From positions 186,001-250,000 of the forward strand of contig NZ_ML133694.1 of NCBI RefSeq assembly GCF_003985155.1: a stretch of DNA of 64,000 nt. Direction: 5' to 3'. Positions 28,279 to 36,667 of this stretch are shown in pieces (position 1 is the stretch's first letter; each line of letters begins with the position of its first letter). The notes under the pieces are model-generated. The model was not told the origin of the DNA, ran no database searches, and was given only the letters and a program-made list of their open reading frames with translations. This stretch comes from Rhizobium vallis (GTDB lineage: Bacteria > Pseudomonadota > Alphaproteobacteria > Rhizobiales > Rhizobiaceae). A program made the position numbers and the translations under genes.

Positions 28279-29528
28279 ACCACAATCTCCGCCGTCTCCA
28301 CAACCGCATGGAACAGCACATCGGCGCCCGCCGTCGCCCATTCCTTGGAGATTTCTTCCGCCTCGTTGTGCGACAGGCCGCCGACGCAGGGGCACATGAC
28401 CATCGTCGCGGGCGCAACCTTGGCGGCCCAGCAGGCGTCGTGGCCGGCGCCGGAGATGAGGTTCATGTGGCTGTAGCCGAGGCGCTCGGCGGCGGAGCGA
28501 ACCGAGGTGACGAGCTTTTCGTCGAAGGTGACCGGCGCGAAATGGCCGATTGCCTCGATGGAGCAGCCGACACCCAGCGCGTTGCAGATGTCAGGCGCTT
28601 GCGCCTCGATCTTTGCCCGCATGCGGTCGAGCTTGGCCTTGTCGGGCGAGCGGATGTCGACCGTGAAGACCACCTTGCCCGGCAGGACGTTGCGCGAATT
28701 CGGCGAGAAGAAGACCTGGCCGACGCCGCCGACGGCGCCCGGCTGTTCGCCCATGGCGACACCCTGGACCATTTCCAGGATGCGCGACATGGCAAGGCCG
28801 GCATTGACGCGCATGTTCATCGGCGTCGAGCCGGTATGGGCTTCCTTGCCGGTCAGCGTGAATTCCAGCCACCAGAGGCCCTGACAGTGGGTGACGACGC
28901 CGATCTGCTTGTCTTCGGCTTCGAGGATCGGACCCTGCTCGATGTGATATTCGAAATAGGCGTGCATCTTGCGGGCGCCGACCTCTTCGTCGCCGACCCA
29001 GCCGATGCGCTTCAGCTCGTCGCCGAAGAGATTGCCCTCTGGATCCCTGCGATTATAGGCAAAGTCCAGGCTGTGCACGCCGGCGAAGACGCCGGATGCC
29101 AGCATGGCGGGGGCAAAACGCGCGCCTTCCTCGTTCGTCCAGTTGGTGACGACGATCGGGTGCTTCGTCTTGATGCCGAGGTCGTTCATCGTGCGCACGA
29201 CTTCGAGCGCCGAAAGCACGCCGAGCACTCCGTCATATTTGCCGCCGGTCGGCTGGGTGTCGAGGTGCGAGCCGACATAGACAGGCAGGGCATCGGGATC
29301 GGTGCCGGGGCGAGTGGCAAACATCGTGCCCATGCGATCGATGCCCATGGTCAGGCCCGCTTCGTCGCACCATGTCTTGAAAAGGCTTCGGCCCTCGGCA
29401 TCCGAATCCGTCAGCGTCTGGCGGTTGTTGCCGCCAGCAATGCCGGGGCCGATTTTCGCCATGTCCATGAGACTGTCCCAGAGACGGTCGCCATTGACGC
29501 GCATGTTCTCGCCTGGTGCTGCCACCAT
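28275..29528 (-). CDS. M20-family N-carbamoyl amino acid hydrolase / beta-ureidopropionase-like
   Basis: 417 residues. It is an M20/peptidase-T-like binuclear zinc hydrolase with ligands in YVGSHLDTQPTGGKYDGVLG (His and Asp), TNEEGARFAPAM (Glu pair) and YFEYHIEQGPILE (His), and a C-terminal HDACWAA. Family members cleave N-carbamoyl-beta-alanine, N-carbamoyl-L-amino acids or allantoate. Next to dihydropyrimidinase, step three of pyrimidine catabolism (release of ammonia, CO2 and beta-alanine) is the best fit. ATG 29528 is preceded by GAGGG; a downstream ATG at 29504 is possible. Confidence 0.9.
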   Translation of the reverse strand: MVAAPGENMRVNGDRLWDSLMDMAKIGPGIAGGNNRQTLTDSDAEGRSLFKTWCDEAGLTMGIDRMGTMFATRPGTDPDALPVYVGSHLDTQPTGGKYDGVLGVLSALEVVRTMNDLGIKTKHPIVVTNWTNEEGARFAPAMLASGVFAGVHSLDFAYNRRDPEGNLFGDELKRIGWVGDEEVGARKMHAYFEYHIEQGPILEAEDKQIGVVTHCQGLWWLEFTLTGKEAHTGSTPMNMRVNAGLAMSRILEMVQGVAMGEQPGAVGGVGQVFFSPNSRNVLPGKVVFTVDIRSPDKAKLDRMRAKIEAQAPDICNALGVGCSIEAIGHFAPVTFDEKLVTSVRSAAERLGYSHMNLISGAGHDACWAAKVAPATMVMCPCVGGLSHNEAEEISKEWATAGADVLFHAVVETAEIVV

Positions 29529-29666
29529 TCTTATGCCCTCACCTGTTTGCGGCAGTCATGCAAGGGGCATGCCCGCCTGTTCCCGTGGTCTCTTCCCGCG
29601 CCTCTTATTGGTTTTGTCGAGCGCCGGAAAATCGCCAGTTGCCTTTGTTTTTCATCTGGCGGATAT

Positions 29667-29682
29667 TTGACCGATTGGTAAA
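29667..29682. promoter_or_regulatory. Candidate RutR-type operator
   Basis: TTGACCGATTGGTAAA matches the RutR consensus TTGACCA-NN-TGGTCAA at 12 of 14 defined positions. It lies in the 299-bp region between the divergent hydrolase (minus) and RutR-like regulator (plus) genes, where control of both would be expected. The match is visible; binding is inferred. Confidence 0.6.
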
Positions 29683-29827
29683 CATTACAACTTCCACCGC
29701 CGGGCTCAAGACGAAAATCACGAAAATTGCCGATAAAAATGCGGGCAGTTGCACAAGAAAGCGGCGGGGATGGCTACCGGCCGAAACTTGAGCGAAGAAG
29801 TTGAATTTCAAGGGGAAACAATAGCCG

Positions 29828-30478
29828 ATGGCTATTCCGAGAGCAGCGAAAACCCTAAGGCGGACGCGAATCCAGGAGGAGAAGGAAGAGCAGATTCTGG
29901 AGGCGGCGCTCGACGTGTTTTCGGCACGCGGCTTTCGCGGCTCGACCATCGATCAGATCGCCGAAGTGGCCGGCATGTCGAAACCCAACCTGCTCTATTA
30001 TTTCCGCACCAAGGAAGCCATGCACCGGGCGCTGATCGACCGTGTGCTCTACACCTGGCTGGAGCCGTTGCGCGCCTTCGATGCCGAAGGCAATCCGGAG
30101 GAGGAAATCCGCAGCTACATCAGACGCAAGCTTGAGATGGCGCGTGACTTTCCGCGCGAGAGCCGGCTTTTCGCCAATGAGGTGCTGCAGGGCGCGCCCC
30201 ATATCGAGGACGAGCTGAAGGGGCCGCTGAAGGAACTGGTGGACGAGAAGGCGGAGGTCATCCGCGCCTGGGCGAAATCAGGCAAGATCGCCAAATGCGA
30301 TCCCTACCACCTGATCTTCTCGATCTGGTCGACGACGCAGCATTATGCGGATTTCGACGTCCAGGTTCGCGCGGTGCTGGGGCAGGAGCATGCCGGCGAT
30401 GGGCGCTTCGAGGATGCGGCGCGGTTTCTCGAACAGCTCTTCATCGGCGGGCTGCGGCCGGATACTTCGGGAACGTGA
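29828..30478 (+). CDS. TetR-family regulator, RutR/YcdC-like
   Basis: 216 residues. An N-terminal TetR helix-turn-helix (EEQILEAALDVFSARGFRGSTIDQIAEVAGMSKPNLLYYFRTKEAMH) is followed by the YcdC-type C-terminal domain (FPRESRLFANEVLQGAPHIEDEL, IFSIWSTTQHYADF). RutR relatives bind uracil or thymine and release DNA. It is divergent from the pyrimidine operon, with a RutR-like box between them, so it is the probable regulator of the pyrimidine genes. The start is ATG 29828. Confidence 0.9.
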   Translation: MAIPRAAKTLRRTRIQEEKEEQILEAALDVFSARGFRGSTIDQIAEVAGMSKPNLLYYFRTKEAMHRALIDRVLYTWLEPLRAFDAEGNPEEEIRSYIRRKLEMARDFPRESRLFANEVLQGAPHIEDELKGPLKELVDEKAEVIRAWAKSGKIAKCDPYHLIFSIWSTTQHYADFDVQVRAVLGQEHAGDGRFEDAARFLEQLFIGGLRPDTSGT

Positions 30479-30697
30479 CCGCTTAGCCTCTCTTGGGAAG
30501 CTGCAGCCGGGCGAGAAGATCCGTTATGCCTTCGGTCGTATAGGGTCTCTGTAAGATGGGCGCGACTTCGTTTCGGCCGCCATTCGCTAGGTGGCGCGCG
30601 GATTACTTTCTTTATCGTTCGGAACAGCAGTTGGTGATTGAATGCCTTTGCGCGCGACGTGTTGCTTGGCTAGCTGCTGTAAGGCAAAGTTCGAGCG

Positions 30698-31324
30698 ATG
30701 AAACATGATCTAGCCATTTTCGACTTCGATGGAACGCTTGCAGATAGTGGGGAGTGGTTCTCCGGCTCGCTCAACGACGTGGCTGATCGTTTCGGTTTCC
30801 GCCGAACATCAGTCGAAGAGAGGGAGGCGCTCCGGCATTTGGGGAACCGTGAGATCATTCGGAAGCTACGAGTGCCGATGTGGAAGATGCCGGCTATCGC
30901 CGCATATATGCGGCGAAGAGCGACAGAGGACATCGAGTCGATACGGCTATTCGAAGGGGTCGCACCTGTATTGACGATGTTGCGCCAGCGCGGCATCAAG
31001 CTCGCGATCGTCAGTTCCAATACCGAGCAGAACGTACGAGTGGTTCTTGGCCCGGGGCTTGCCGAACTGATCGATTTCTATGGATGCGGGTCTTCAATAT
31101 TCGGCAAGGCCGTCAAGTTTAGAGGTGCGATGAAGCAGCTCGGGACCGCGCCGGAGCGCACCATCTGCGTCGGCGACGAGACGCGCGACATCGAGGCAGC
31201 CAAGGCAGTCGGTGCGTCATCGGCGGCAGTCACCTGGGGATATGCCGCACCGGAATCGCTTCGGCTGATGAAGCCGACGCTGCTGCTCGAGCAAGTGCAT
31301 GAACTAGAGAGACTGGCTGGATAG
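30698..31324 (+). CDS. HAD-superfamily hydrolase (phosphoglycolate-phosphatase-like)
   Basis: 208 residues with HAD motif I FDFDGTLADSGEWF, motif II IKLAIVSSNT, a lysine in FGKAVKFRGAMKQ and motif IV CVGDETRDIEAAKAVG, plus an alpha-helical cap near residues 20-80. It is a cytoplasmic phosphatase of unknown substrate. The start is ATG 30698. It stands alone between the RutR-like regulator and the LysR gene, with 219 bases of gene-free DNA ahead. Confidence 0.88.
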   Translation: MKHDLAIFDFDGTLADSGEWFSGSLNDVADRFGFRRTSVEEREALRHLGNREIIRKLRVPMWKMPAIAAYMRRRATEDIESIRLFEGVAPVLTMLRQRGIKLAIVSSNTEQNVRVVLGPGLAELIDFYGCGSSIFGKAVKFRGAMKQLGTAPERTICVGDETRDIEAAKAVGASSAAVTWGYAAPESLRLMKPTLLLEQVHELERLAG

Positions 31325-31369
31325 CCATCCAAGCCTGCTAGCGAGCGCCATCGCCTTGGGTCGAACGAT

Positions 31370-32269
31370 TCAGCCCATTACCGTCGGCAATCTGGAGGCA
31401 AGCGCATCGATCGCAAGTCTCACCTTCGGCAGCATGACCGGGGAGCGTGGCCAGATGGCATGGGCATCGAAGACATTGGCCGGCTCGTGTTTCAGCACCT
31501 GGATGAGCCGGCCTGCAAGCACCTCGTCGCGTACGAGCCAGCAAGGCAGCCAGGCAAGGCCGCGCCCGGCGACGGCCGCGTCTGATATCGCAGCCAGATC
31601 GTCGAGCCGCAGCCGGGCCTTCGGCGCTATCCGGCGCATGGGATCGGCTGCCGTGGGAAAGATCCAGCCCTTGTCGTCAACGCCCCGTCGGTAGACGATG
31701 CCTTCATGCCGCGGAATATCGGAAACCGTCTGCGGGGGCCCGTGTCTTTCCAGATAGGCGGGCGATGCGCAGACTGTCATGCGTTGGCGGGCGATCGCCC
31801 GAGCCATCAGATCCGGATTGTCTTTCAGCGGTCCGTTGCGGATGGCAAGGTCGAAGCCATCCTCAAGCAGATCGACGACACGGTCGTTGAAGGAGAGGTC
31901 TATTTCGAGATCCGGATGTTCATCGAGCAGGGTTGCGAGGACCGGCGCGATGCAGTGGCGGCCGAAAAGCACGGGCATGGAGATGCGCAATCGGCCACGC
32001 ACGTCGCGCCGGCCGGATTCCAGCATGGCTTCTCCGAGGCGAATTTCCTCGACCGCCCGCAGGCAGCGCTCATAGAAGAAGCGGCCTTCCTCGGTGAGGC
32101 TCTGCATGCGTGTCGTCCGGTTGAAAAGCCGCACGCCGAGGCGCTGTTCCAGACGGGCGATGGTCTTGCCGACCGCCGAGCGCGTGAGATGGAGCCGGTC
32201 GGCGGCAGCCGAAAAACCACCGGCCTCGACCGTTTCGACAAAGATTGAGATGCCCTTCAGCTGTTCCAT
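31370..32269 (-). CDS. LysR-family transcriptional regulator
   Basis: 299 residues. The N-terminal winged helix (IFVETVEAGGFSAAADRLHLTRSAVGKTIARLEQRLGVRLFNRTTR) is followed by a LysR substrate-binding domain. It is divergent from the dehydrogenase at 32372-33394, and an inverted repeat sits in the shared region. It therefore probably regulates that gene and itself. The effector is unknown. Confidence 0.92.
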   Translation of the reverse strand: MEQLKGISIFVETVEAGGFSAAADRLHLTRSAVGKTIARLEQRLGVRLFNRTTRMQSLTEEGRFFYERCLRAVEEIRLGEAMLESGRRDVRGRLRISMPVLFGRHCIAPVLATLLDEHPDLEIDLSFNDRVVDLLEDGFDLAIRNGPLKDNPDLMARAIARQRMTVCASPAYLERHGPPQTVSDIPRHEGIVYRRGVDDKGWIFPTAADPMRRIAPKARLRLDDLAAISDAAVAGRGLAWLPCWLVRDEVLAGRLIQVLKHEPANVFDAHAIWPRSPVMLPKVRLAIDALASRLPTVMG

Positions 32270-32306
32270 TTTGTTTCCTTTGTGGAACCATTCTGGCGAA
32301 TTAATA

Positions 32307-32321
32307 TCGCAACTGGTGCGA
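32307..32321. promoter_or_regulatory. Candidate LysR operator
   Basis: TCGCA and TGCGA form an inverted repeat with a 5-bp spacer inside the 102-bp region between the divergent LysR and dehydrogenase genes. AT-rich AATAT/ATATT flanks extend the symmetry. The position fits LysR autoregulation; binding is inferred. Confidence 0.45.
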
Positions 32322-32371
32322 AATATTCAACGATATGGTCTTGCTCCCTGCAATGGACAAGGAACAAGGCA

Positions 32372-33394
32372 ATGGAGACGACACGGGAATGGCAGATCGA
32401 CGCGGTCGGACCGGACCGCGAGCTGACGATCGGCGAACGCAGGCTTGAGCCAGTTTCGGGAAACAAGGTCCTGGTTCGGACGGAAGCTGTCTCGCTCAAT
32501 TTTCGCGACCGGCTGGTGATGGAGAGCGGCATGGGGCTGCCGCTGCAATTTCCCTTCGTGGCGGCTTCCGATATGGCCGGGATCGTGGAGGCGGTCGGTC
32601 CCGAGGTTACCCGCTTCAAGCCGGGCGACCGGGTCATCTCGACCTTTTCGCCTGACTGGATCGACGGACGCGGGTTGGGCGACGCGCGCACGCCGCCTTA
32701 CAAGACACGCGGCGGCTTCTATCCGGGCGTCCTTTCCCAATATAGCGTGCTGTCCGAGGAATGGTATTCGCGCGCGCCTGACACGCTCGATGCGGCGCAG
32801 GCGAGCACCTTGCCCTGCGCCGGTCTGACGGCCTGGTTCGCCTTGATCGAACGCGGCGGCCTGAAGGCCGGCGACAAGGTTGTGATGGAGGGTACCGGCG
32901 GTGTGGCGCTCTTTGGCCTGCAGATCGCCAAGGCGCATGGCGCGGAGGTCTTCATCACGTCAGGCAGCGGGGAGAAGCTCGAGCGTGCTCTTGCCCTCGG
33001 CGCCGATCACGCGATCAACCGCCATGAGGGCGACTGGGTGGAGCAGCTCTATCAGTTGACCGACGGCTACGGCGCCGACCACGTGCTCGAAATCGTCGGC
33101 GGTCCGCATCTCGGCGAGGCGCTGAGGGCGGTCGCGATCAACGGCCGCATTTCCGTCATCGGCGTGCTCGAAGGGTTCGAAGTCTCCGGCCCGGCAGGTC
33201 CGCTTTTGCTCAAGGCCCCTGTCGTGCAGGGCATTTCCGTCGGCCATCGCCGCGCGCTCGAAGATCTTGTGCGAGCCATCGACCAGATCGGGCTGAAGCC
33301 TGTCATCGACAAACGCTATGCTTTCGACGAATTCCCGCAGGCGCTCGATCATCTCTATCGCGGGCCTTTCGGCAAGGTGGTCGTCGAGTTCTGA
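32372..33394 (+). CDS. Zinc-independent MDR alcohol dehydrogenase / quinone reductase-like
   Basis: 340 residues from ATG 32372 with AAGGAAC upstream. It has the MDR fold: an N-terminal GroES-like domain (VLVRTEAVSLNFRDRLVMESG, ASDMAGIVEAVGPEVTRFKPGDRV) and a Rossmann domain with VVMEGTGGVALFGLQIAKAHGAEV. The catalytic zinc cysteine is replaced by Asn-Phe-Arg, so it is quinone-oxidoreductase-like rather than a zinc alcohol dehydrogenase. It is NADPH-dependent by family; the substrate is unknown. The adjacent LysR is the likely regulator. Confidence 0.88.
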   Translation: METTREWQIDAVGPDRELTIGERRLEPVSGNKVLVRTEAVSLNFRDRLVMESGMGLPLQFPFVAASDMAGIVEAVGPEVTRFKPGDRVISTFSPDWIDGRGLGDARTPPYKTRGGFYPGVLSQYSVLSEEWYSRAPDTLDAAQASTLPCAGLTAWFALIERGGLKAGDKVVMEGTGGVALFGLQIAKAHGAEVFITSGSGEKLERALALGADHAINRHEGDWVEQLYQLTDGYGADHVLEIVGGPHLGEALRAVAINGRISVIGVLEGFEVSGPAGPLLLKAPVVQGISVGHRRALEDLVRAIDQIGLKPVIDKRYAFDEFPQALDHLYRGPFGKVVVEF

Positions 33395-33403
33395 CGATCG
33401 CGA

Positions 33404-33448
33404 TTTCCCTTCTCCCAGGGCAGATAAACGCCGCCGGGAGAAGGGAAA
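33404..33448. terminator. Stem-loop between convergent genes
   Basis: A 13-bp perfect stem (TTTCCCTTCTCCC with its complement) has a 19-nt loop. It lies 9 bases after the dehydrogenase stop and 5 bases after the rhodanese stop on the other strand. The arms begin and end in T/A runs, so it can act as a bidirectional terminator. Confidence 0.7.
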
Positions 33449-33453
33449 GCTGG

Positions 33454-33864
33454 TCAGGCCGCGGCGGGAACGCCCTGTTCGAAGGCAAGGCCTTCGTCGG
33501 CCCAGCCAGTCATGCCGCCAATCATCAGCTTGGCCTTGAGGCCGAGCTTGGCGAGGCGGAAGGCGGCCTTGTCGGCGCCGTTGCAATGGGGGCCGGCGCA
33601 ATAGACGACGAAGAGCGTGTCCCTTGCCCATTCCGACATGCGATGGGCGGTCATTTTGCCGTGCGGCAGGTTGATCGCGCCCGGAACGTGGGATTGCGCA
33701 AACAGTGCCGGCGAACGCACATCGAGAAGAACGAAATCAACTTTGCCGGCGGCAAAGGCGGAGCTGACATCCGAGCAATCGGTCTCGAAGGCGAGCTTGG
33801 CGGCAAAATGGGCGGCGGCGATATCGGGCTCGGCGGCTGGGGTTTCGGCGACGGGGCTTGGCAT
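33454..33864 (-). CDS. Rhodanese-like domain protein
   Basis: 136 residues, one rhodanese domain. It has VDFVLLDVRSPALFAQSHVPGAINLP (CH2A-like), then the active-site loop VVYCAGPHCNGADKAA with catalytic Cys in CAGPHC, and IGGMTGWADEGLAFEQG. It is cytoplasmic and probably a thiosulfate or persulfide sulfurtransferase. It is divergent from the FtrA-like regulator 70 bases away, a pairing that suggests regulation by it. Confidence 0.9.
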   Translation of the reverse strand: MPSPVAETPAAEPDIAAAHFAAKLAFETDCSDVSSAFAAGKVDFVLLDVRSPALFAQSHVPGAINLPHGKMTAHRMSEWARDTLFVVYCAGPHCNGADKAAFRLAKLGLKAKLMIGGMTGWADEGLAFEQGVPAAA

Positions 33865-33934
33865 CGGTCTTTCCTTTCCGGTTGGAATTGCCGTCTGGTA
33901 TCGCCGATGCTAGAGCTTTGTGAAATTGGCCATC

Positions 33935-34936
33935 ATGACTGACAGCGTAAAGATCATGCCAAACGCATCGCTACAGCAAACGAGAGGACCGCTGGTCGCG
34001 GCGCTTGCCTATGATGGGCTCTGCACCTTCGAATTTGGTATCGCCTACGAAGTCTTTGGCCTGCCGCGTCCCGAGATGGGCGAAGGCTGGTATCGCTTCT
34101 CGGTCTGCGGCATCGAGCCCGGCCCGCTTCGCGCCGCTGGCGGATTGACGGTCGCGGTCGACAAGGGGCTGGAGGTGCTCGATGAGGCGGACCTGATCGT
34201 CGTGCCCGGCTGGCGGGCGATCGATGCGCCGGTGCCGGAGCCGCTCGCCGCAGCCCTCAGGGCAGCGCATCAGCGCGGCGCGCGCATCATGTCGCTCTGC
34301 TCCGGCGTTGCGGTTCTTGCCGGCGCCGGCCTGCTCGCCAACCGCAGGGCGACGACGCATTGGCGCTATGTCGCCTCGATCGCGGCGCGCTATCCCAACA
34401 TCACACTTGATGCCGGCGTTCTCTACATCGACGAGGGCAGCCTGCTGACGGCGGCCGGAAGTGCCGCCGGCATCGATCTCTGCCTGCATGTCGTGCGCGG
34501 CGATTTCGGCTCGGAGGCCGCAAACAGCGTCGCCCGCCGCCTCGTCGTGCCGCCGCATCGCGAAGGCGGACAGGCGCAGTTCATCAGCGCGCCGGTTCCT
34601 GAAGAACGCGAGGGCATTCGCTTGGGCCCGCTGATCGAATGGATGCGTGAAAGCCTTTCCGAGGAGCAGCCGATCAGCCTGCTTGCCAAAAGGGCGGGCA
34701 TGAGCATGCGCACCTTTCAGCGCCGGTTCGAAGCGACGACCGGTCTCAGCGTCGGCGAATGGCTGCTGAAGGAGCGGCTGCGCCATGCCCGCGATCTGCT
34801 GGAAAGGGAACTTGCGGTCTCGCTCGACGACATCGCCGTCGCCAGCGGCTTCGGCACGCTGGCGACGATGCGGCATCATTTCCGCCGGCGGTTGGGCACG
34901 AGCCCCAATGCCTATCGGAAGTCATTCGGCGGCTAA
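33935..34936 (+). CDS. ftrA: GlxA/FtrA-type AraC-family regulator
   Basis: 333 residues from ATG 33935; GTG 33920 is an alternative and neither has a strong ribosome site. An N-terminal DJ-1/PfpI domain (residues about 15-195, LAYDGLCTFEFGIAYEVFGLPRPE, nucleophile-elbow-like SLCSGVAVLAGAGLL) is followed by an AraC double helix-turn-helix (MSMRTFQRRFEATTGLSVGEW, IAVASGFGTLATMRHHFRRR). This layout and sequence correspond to FtrA. The divergent rhodanese gene is its likely target. Confidence 0.88.
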   Translation: MTDSVKIMPNASLQQTRGPLVAALAYDGLCTFEFGIAYEVFGLPRPEMGEGWYRFSVCGIEPGPLRAAGGLTVAVDKGLEVLDEADLIVVPGWRAIDAPVPEPLAAALRAAHQRGARIMSLCSGVAVLAGAGLLANRRATTHWRYVASIAARYPNITLDAGVLYIDEGSLLTAAGSAAGIDLCLHVVRGDFGSEAANSVARRLVVPPHREGGQAQFISAPVPEEREGIRLGPLIEWMRESLSEEQPISLLAKRAGMSMRTFQRRFEATTGLSVGEWLLKERLRHARDLLERELAVSLDDIAVASGFGTLATMRHHFRRRLGTSPNAYRKSFGG

Positions 34937-34943
34937 CGGGGAA

Positions 34944-34973
34944 GACGGCACCCTTTCGAAAAAGGGCGCCGTC
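34944..34973 (+). terminator. Stem-loop after ftrA
   Basis: GACGGC-A-CCCTTT pairs with AAAGGG-C-GCCGTC (one mismatch) 8 bases after the ftrA stop, followed by ATCTTC. The trailing T-run is weak, so termination is probable but not certain. Confidence 0.6.
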
Positions 34974-34990
34974 ATCTTCACTCACGGTCT

Positions 34991-35226
34991 CTAAAAATAA
35001 TAATCCCGCTCGATGCCGTCATAGCGGCCGGATTGCAGGCAGCAGTTCTTGAAACCGCCTCCCGGAGCCGCAAGGGCAGGGATCGTTGCGTCCGAGTTTT
35101 TCAATCAGTTCGACATCGCCATGTACGATTTGCGAACCGGTCTTGACCCGGGCTTCGGATGGGAAGGATTTGCGTCGTTTCGACGTGACCTCAAAAGCTG
35201 AGGTCGGTGAGGTGTTTGCGAGCCAT
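34991..35226 (-). pseudogene. SEC-C zinc-motif small protein gene broken by two frameshifts
   Basis: Reading from the ATG at 35224-35226 gives MARKHLTDLSF and then a stop. Skipping one base in the A4 run at 35193-35196 (TTTT on the coding strand) restores EVTSKRRKSFPSEA through GRNDPCPCGSGRRF. Skipping a second base in the AAA at 35052-35054 restores KNCCLQSGRYDGIERDYYF and a TAG at 34991-34993. The repaired 77-residue product ends in a complete SEC-C zinc motif (CPCGSG...KNCC). Both lesions are +1 in short homopolymers, so this is either a decayed gene or two sequencing errors. Confidence 0.75.
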
Positions 35227-35296
35227 GGCTGCCTCCTCTTCGTGGACACGCTGCGATGGTGCAGCAGGGTCGCCATAAATCCATCGTAGGCTCAGC

Positions 35297-35331
35297 GCAA
35301 CGCCGCGGATTGATCTTTTCCGCGGCGTTGC
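35297..35331. terminator. Stem-loop downstream of preA
   Basis: A perfect 12-bp stem (GCAACGCCGCGG with its complement) and 11-nt loop lies 7 bases after the preA stop. No T-run follows on the minus strand, so it may mainly protect the mRNA 3' end. Confidence 0.6.
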
Positions 35332-35338
35332 AAAGCCG

Positions 35339-36652
35339 TCACTCCGCAGCCTGGCGGGCCATCGGGTTGTTCGGGTGGGTCGTCCAGTTGGCGTAGTGCG
35401 GGTCGACCACCTTGCCGGTGCGCTTGTCGAGGGTGCCGGCGGGGAGCTGCTCCATGGTGATGCAGTTCTCGACCGGGCAGACGCTGACGCAGAGATTGCA
35501 GCCGACGCATTCCTCGTCCATCACCTCGAAATGGCGAACGCCATCGACGAAGTTGGTGATCGCCTGGTGCGAGGTGTCCTCGCAGGCGATGTAGCAGCGG
35601 CCGCATTTGATGCAGGCGTCCTGGTCGATCTTCGCCTTGGCAATATAGTTGAGGTTGAGATACTGCCAGTCGGTGACGTTGGGCACGGCGCGGCCGGTGA
35701 TGTCGTCGAGGGTCTTGTGGCCCTTTTCATCCATCCAGTCGGAAAGGCCAGTGATCATTTCCTGGACGATCTTGAAGCCGTAGGTCATGGCTGCGGTGCA
35801 GACCTGCACGTTGCCGGCGCCGAGGACCAGGAATTCGGCCGCATCTCGCCAGGTGGTGATGCCGCCGATGCCTGAGATCGGCAGGCCGTAGGTTTCGGGA
35901 TCGCGGGCGATCTCGGCCACCATGTTGAGCGCGATCGGCTTGACCGCCGGGCCGCAATAGCCGCCATGGCTGCCCTTGCCGCCGACCGTCGGGTTGGGGG
36001 CGAAGTTGTCGAGATCGACGGAGACGATCGAGTTGATCGTATTGATCAGCGAGACCGCGTCGGTGCCGCCGGCCTTGGCTGCGCGGGCGGGGCGGCGGAT
36101 ATCGGTGATGTTGGGCGTCAGCTTGGTGATGACGGGCATGCGGGTGTAATGCTTGCACCAGCGCACGACCATTTCGATATATTCCGGCACCTGGCCGACC
36201 GCGGAGCCCATGCCGCGTTCGGACATGCCGTGCGGACAGCCGAAATTGAGCTCGATGCCGTCTGCTTCGGTCTCTTCCACCAGCGGCAGGATGGCCTTCC
36301 AGGCCTGTTCCTCGCAGGGCACCATGATCGAAGCGATGAGCGCCCGGTCCGGCCAGTTCATCTTGACCTGTTTCATTTCCCTGAGATTGGTCTGCAGGTC
36401 GCGGTCAGTGATGAGCTCGATATTGTTCAGGCCGAGCAGGCGCCGGTCCGCGCCCCAGATCGCGCCATAGCGCGGGCCGTTAACGTTGACGACGGGCGGG
36501 CCTTCCTCGCCCAGTGTCTTCCAGACCACGCCACCCCAGCCGGCTTTGAAGGCGCGCTCGACGTTATAGGCCTTGTCGGTCGGCGGCGCCGAGGCCAGCC
36601 AGAACGGGTTCGGGGATTTGATGCCGACGAAATTATTGCGGAGATCAGCCAT
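35339..36652 (-). CDS. preA: NAD-dependent dihydropyrimidine dehydrogenase subunit PreA
   Basis: 437 residues. The N-terminal dihydroorotate-dehydrogenase-like TIM barrel (residues about 1-320, GIELNFGCPHGMSERGMG, ISGIGGITTWRDAAEFL) binds FMN and pyrimidine. The C-terminal domain has two [4Fe-4S] motifs, CIKCGRCYIACEDTS and CVGCNLCVSVCPVENC. With PreT it reduces uracil or thymine to the dihydro form, step one of reductive pyrimidine catabolism. It follows preT by 15 bases. Confidence 0.95.
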   Translation of the reverse strand: MADLRNNFVGIKSPNPFWLASAPPTDKAYNVERAFKAGWGGVVWKTLGEEGPPVVNVNGPRYGAIWGADRRLLGLNNIELITDRDLQTNLREMKQVKMNWPDRALIASIMVPCEEQAWKAILPLVEETEADGIELNFGCPHGMSERGMGSAVGQVPEYIEMVVRWCKHYTRMPVITKLTPNITDIRRPARAAKAGGTDAVSLINTINSIVSVDLDNFAPNPTVGGKGSHGGYCGPAVKPIALNMVAEIARDPETYGLPISGIGGITTWRDAAEFLVLGAGNVQVCTAAMTYGFKIVQEMITGLSDWMDEKGHKTLDDITGRAVPNVTDWQYLNLNYIAKAKIDQDACIKCGRCYIACEDTSHQAITNFVDGVRHFEVMDEECVGCNLCVSVCPVENCITMEQLPAGTLDKRTGKVVDPHYANWTTHPNNPMARQAAE

Positions 36653-36667
36653 TGTTCATTCTCCCCT

